Origin: Lanius collurio
Taxonomy: Eukaryota > Chordata > Aves > Passeriformes > Laniidae
Reading direction: 5' to 3'
Assembly (NCBI GenBank): GCA_020086605.1
Contig: JACBWW010000007.1
Span: 20,529,752 to 20,593,751, forward strand
Length of the DNA stretch: 64,000 nucleotides
Numbering within the stretch: the stretch's first letter is position 1; the number at the start of each line of letters is the position of its first letter. Below the pieces are notes generated by a model that did no database searches, was not told the DNA's origin, and saw only the letters and a program-made list of their open reading frames with translations. Positions 61,528 through 64,000 of this stretch are shown here, piece by piece. The position numbers and the translations under genes were made by a program.

Positions 61528-64000
61528 CAAGAAATAGATAAAGAGGACTGTGCTGCACTGGATTAGGAACCAATGGTATTATCTGAACAATGTGTGTGGA
61601 GCTCTTGGACAAAGTAAAGGGACCAATCAAGTAATGTGCAATCTCATGCACAGCAGCTGCAAAACGTGTATGTGCTGTATTATGGATAAGTTAGAAAATG
61701 TGTAAGTACTGTGTTAGGTAGAAGTACTGTGATGAGTAAGTGAACTATATAGGTTATGTATAAATATGTAAAAGTAGTATAATGTGTAAGTACAAAACAA
61801 GTAAGCATACTACACAAAAGAGGTGATAAGTGTCTATTATTGAACAAATTAGAAGATGTGTGAGTTCCTGCATGATGGCCAAAGAGGTGATGCATGTTTC
61901 AGAGAGTTAAAGCTTCTGTGTAATCACACTGATTTGTTGTACAGATGTGCTGAGTTCCTTCAACTAAGCAACTATCAAGACAAGCAATTAGATAAAATAG
62001 TAGTTCTTAGTGAGAAAATGACATTTGATGCATAATGTGAAAGCCATTATGTGACCACATCTTGTCATTTCTTTCCTCTTGATTTCTTAACTGAAATTTA
62101 TCTTCTTTGTATCCATCACTGCATGTACCTTGCAAATATTTTATCTGCAACAAATTTATGTATGCAAACCTTTCAAAATTATTCAACTTGCACCTACTTT
62201 TGCCTCTTACTGCCTTATCTGCAGATGAGAGGACCATAATTATGGCACAAAATGTGAAACCACTAAACAGAGCCATTCTGCATGAATCTCTGACCTTAAT
62301 TTTTTTCTCTACCAGCTCAATGGATTTCAGGGAGTAACAAAGATAATGACTAGACCAGCAGCTTCTGGCCTCTGCAAATCTTGTAGAGATTAATAGTAAT
62401 AAGCCATAGAGCAAATAACGAAGGCAAGTGCAACTTTAAATAAAATCTACTTTGCTCTTCCCCAAAATGAGATATCTATATATACACTTACATGAGGACT
62501 GTAACATATTTCAAATAGCCTTTTCCCATTCCCTTCTTTTCTGGAAATCATTATCACTTCACACTAAGTAGAGCCAGTAAGCACACAAGACTATGACCTT
62601 GCCTTTCATTCTGTAGGAAACAGATGAAAAGACACATAGGGTTCCCTTAAGCATACTAGTATGAATTTGCTGGGAAAGGAGGAGAGACTGTCCCATGCAA
62701 GAGCAAAAATACTCAAGTTCTTCCATCTTAGACTACCTTTTTGTTTTACTATAACATGTTTCATCACATATTCTAAGACTCTGTCTAGAACCCTTCTGTG
62801 TTGGTAGAAGCATGAAACCTAACAGTACAAATTCTTAATGACTTGAACATGTCAGGTTAGTATGGCAAACCTGGAAAATTAATGAACTATTGACAGCCTG
62901 TACAGAAATGCTGTTTCAATGTTTGGGGAAACCTCAGCCATATGTAGTTATGGAAAAGTTGAGTTTCAAATTGCACCAGTATTTTAAGCATTATTTTAAA
63001 TTCAGAGAAGTAGAAGTAAATGAAAACTTAAATCTCATGAATCTGGGACTGTTTCTCAGTGCATTGCATTAGGATAGCTGTGTTTACTTCAGATATCACT
63101 ATAATTGTGTGAGGACACAGAAGAAGGAAGAAAAAAACCGGGTGAGATTGAATATAAACTTCTAAAAATTGCACTTTTTTTCCATGTGTCCCAAAGGTTT
63201 CTCCAGAGGTCTCTCTCTGTGTCTCATTCTGATCGATATCACTTTGTAACAGAGATAAGAGAAATCACACCAAACTGCCAATAAAATACGTGAGATCAGA
63301 GTTGGGAAAAATCTTTTTTCTGTATTATTTGTGTGAGTGTCAGGAGCCATCATAACATTAGGCTGTTCAGATTTTGAGTCTTTACACTTGAGTCTCTGAA
63401 TCAGGCAAAGTTTTTCATTAAATCTTCCTTTGAATCTCTTCATAGAAGAATAATAGCTCTAAAGTGATCTCTGCCTCTCTTGCAAACTTTATTTTTATCT
63501 AGAAATACAGCAAAATTCTGATTTTGTAGTTACATACTTTAACAAAAGTTTCAGTTAAGAGGCTCTTCAAGACAATTTCATGTTTAATTTTCATGAAACA
63601 TGAACTTTTTTTTGGTAAATTTGTTTAAACCTAAATTGCACTTTCAAACTCAATACATATATTAATTAATTAGAGGTTAAATTTTATTGAAAACAACTTG
63701 CACTTTATCAAGATTTGCCAAGAATTTATTTGGTTTTTTTATTGAATGCCAACATCTATGATCTTTTCCCTGTTCAGATAATTGAAAGACCTGGTATCAG
63801 TTTCCAAAGAAAAGAAAAATATGTTCTGAAGCCTCTCCTGACTTGCCAGAGCTCCCTGCTTGGCGAGAGAAAAGAAAAGAACATTTTTGCTATCTCAACA
63901 GATTACATTGGTACCAGGAGCTATTTATGTTCAATTATATTGCCTGATTTATTTAGTGAGTGGGCAGATTTTGGTAATTTGTTTAATAACATAGTAGAAT
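61528..64000. other. AT-rich unique DNA, no gene seen
   Basis: At 61675-61800 the motif 'gtgtaagtac' and relatives recur irregularly. The open frame at 62007-62414 (minus, 135 codons) has no domain and lies in AT-rich DNA. Nothing else was recognised to the window edge. Confidence 0.5.

Noticed and set aside
62007..62414. 135-codon minus-strand open frame
   Set aside because: AT-rich chance frame with no recognisable domain, no splice or promoter context and no coding-like composition.

Overview
This window looks like a gene-free stretch of a bird nuclear chromosome, most likely a songbird. The evidence is the mobile-element content. There are several 5'-truncated CR1 LINE pieces, whose 3' ends carry the CR1-type ATTCTRTG octamer where they are preserved. 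There are also many solitary retroviral LTRs of types I recognise as ERVL-like and ERVK-like avian families. I see no Alu-like or L1 elements. The background is AT-rich. 'Bird' is a fairly safe inference; 'passerine' is weaker and rests on remembered LTR families, not on a search.

No protein-coding gene, exon, rRNA or intact tRNA could be supported. Open reading frames are short (longest 171 codons). They fall in low-complexity DNA, inside LTRs, or in unique DNA with no recognisable domain. Two show faint reverse-transcriptase-type similarity because they lie in decayed LINEs (31.0 kb plus strand, 56.4 kb minus strand). The window could be intergenic or lie in a very large intron; the sequence does not say which.

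Layout: 0-10.9 kb is AT-rich unique DNA with one old CR1 (3.2 kb) and a GATA microsatellite (9.7 kb). From 10.9 to 14.0 kb there is an ERVL-like solo LTR with a 6-bp target duplication, then a 1.47-kb CpG-rich LTR on the minus strand. From 14 to 20 kb the DNA is mostly unique, with a CCCTT/decamer satellite at 18.1 kb. From 20 to 27.7 kb lies a dense mobile-element block. It holds an LTR-like piece, a 286-bp ERVK-like solo LTR, a CR1 tail split by a 1.0-kb LTR, a second copy of the 10.9-kb LTR family, a 117-bp tandem duplication, three CR1s in alternating orientation, and an LTR containing three 26-bp repeats. Apart from one LINE internal fragment at 31.0 kb, 27.7-50 kb is nearly free of recognisable mobile elements and carries only microsatellites and homopolymers. 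From 50 to 57.4 kb come two oppositely oriented LTRs, a CR1, an ancient LINE RT fragment and an ERVL-like solo LTR with a perfect 5-bp target duplication. The last 6.5 kb is unique DNA with an old CR1 and one candidate LTR.

There is no gene system to describe. The useful content is an insertion history that can be read from target-site duplications and nesting, plus several simple-sequence and palindromic structures. I found no evidence of a new biological system here.
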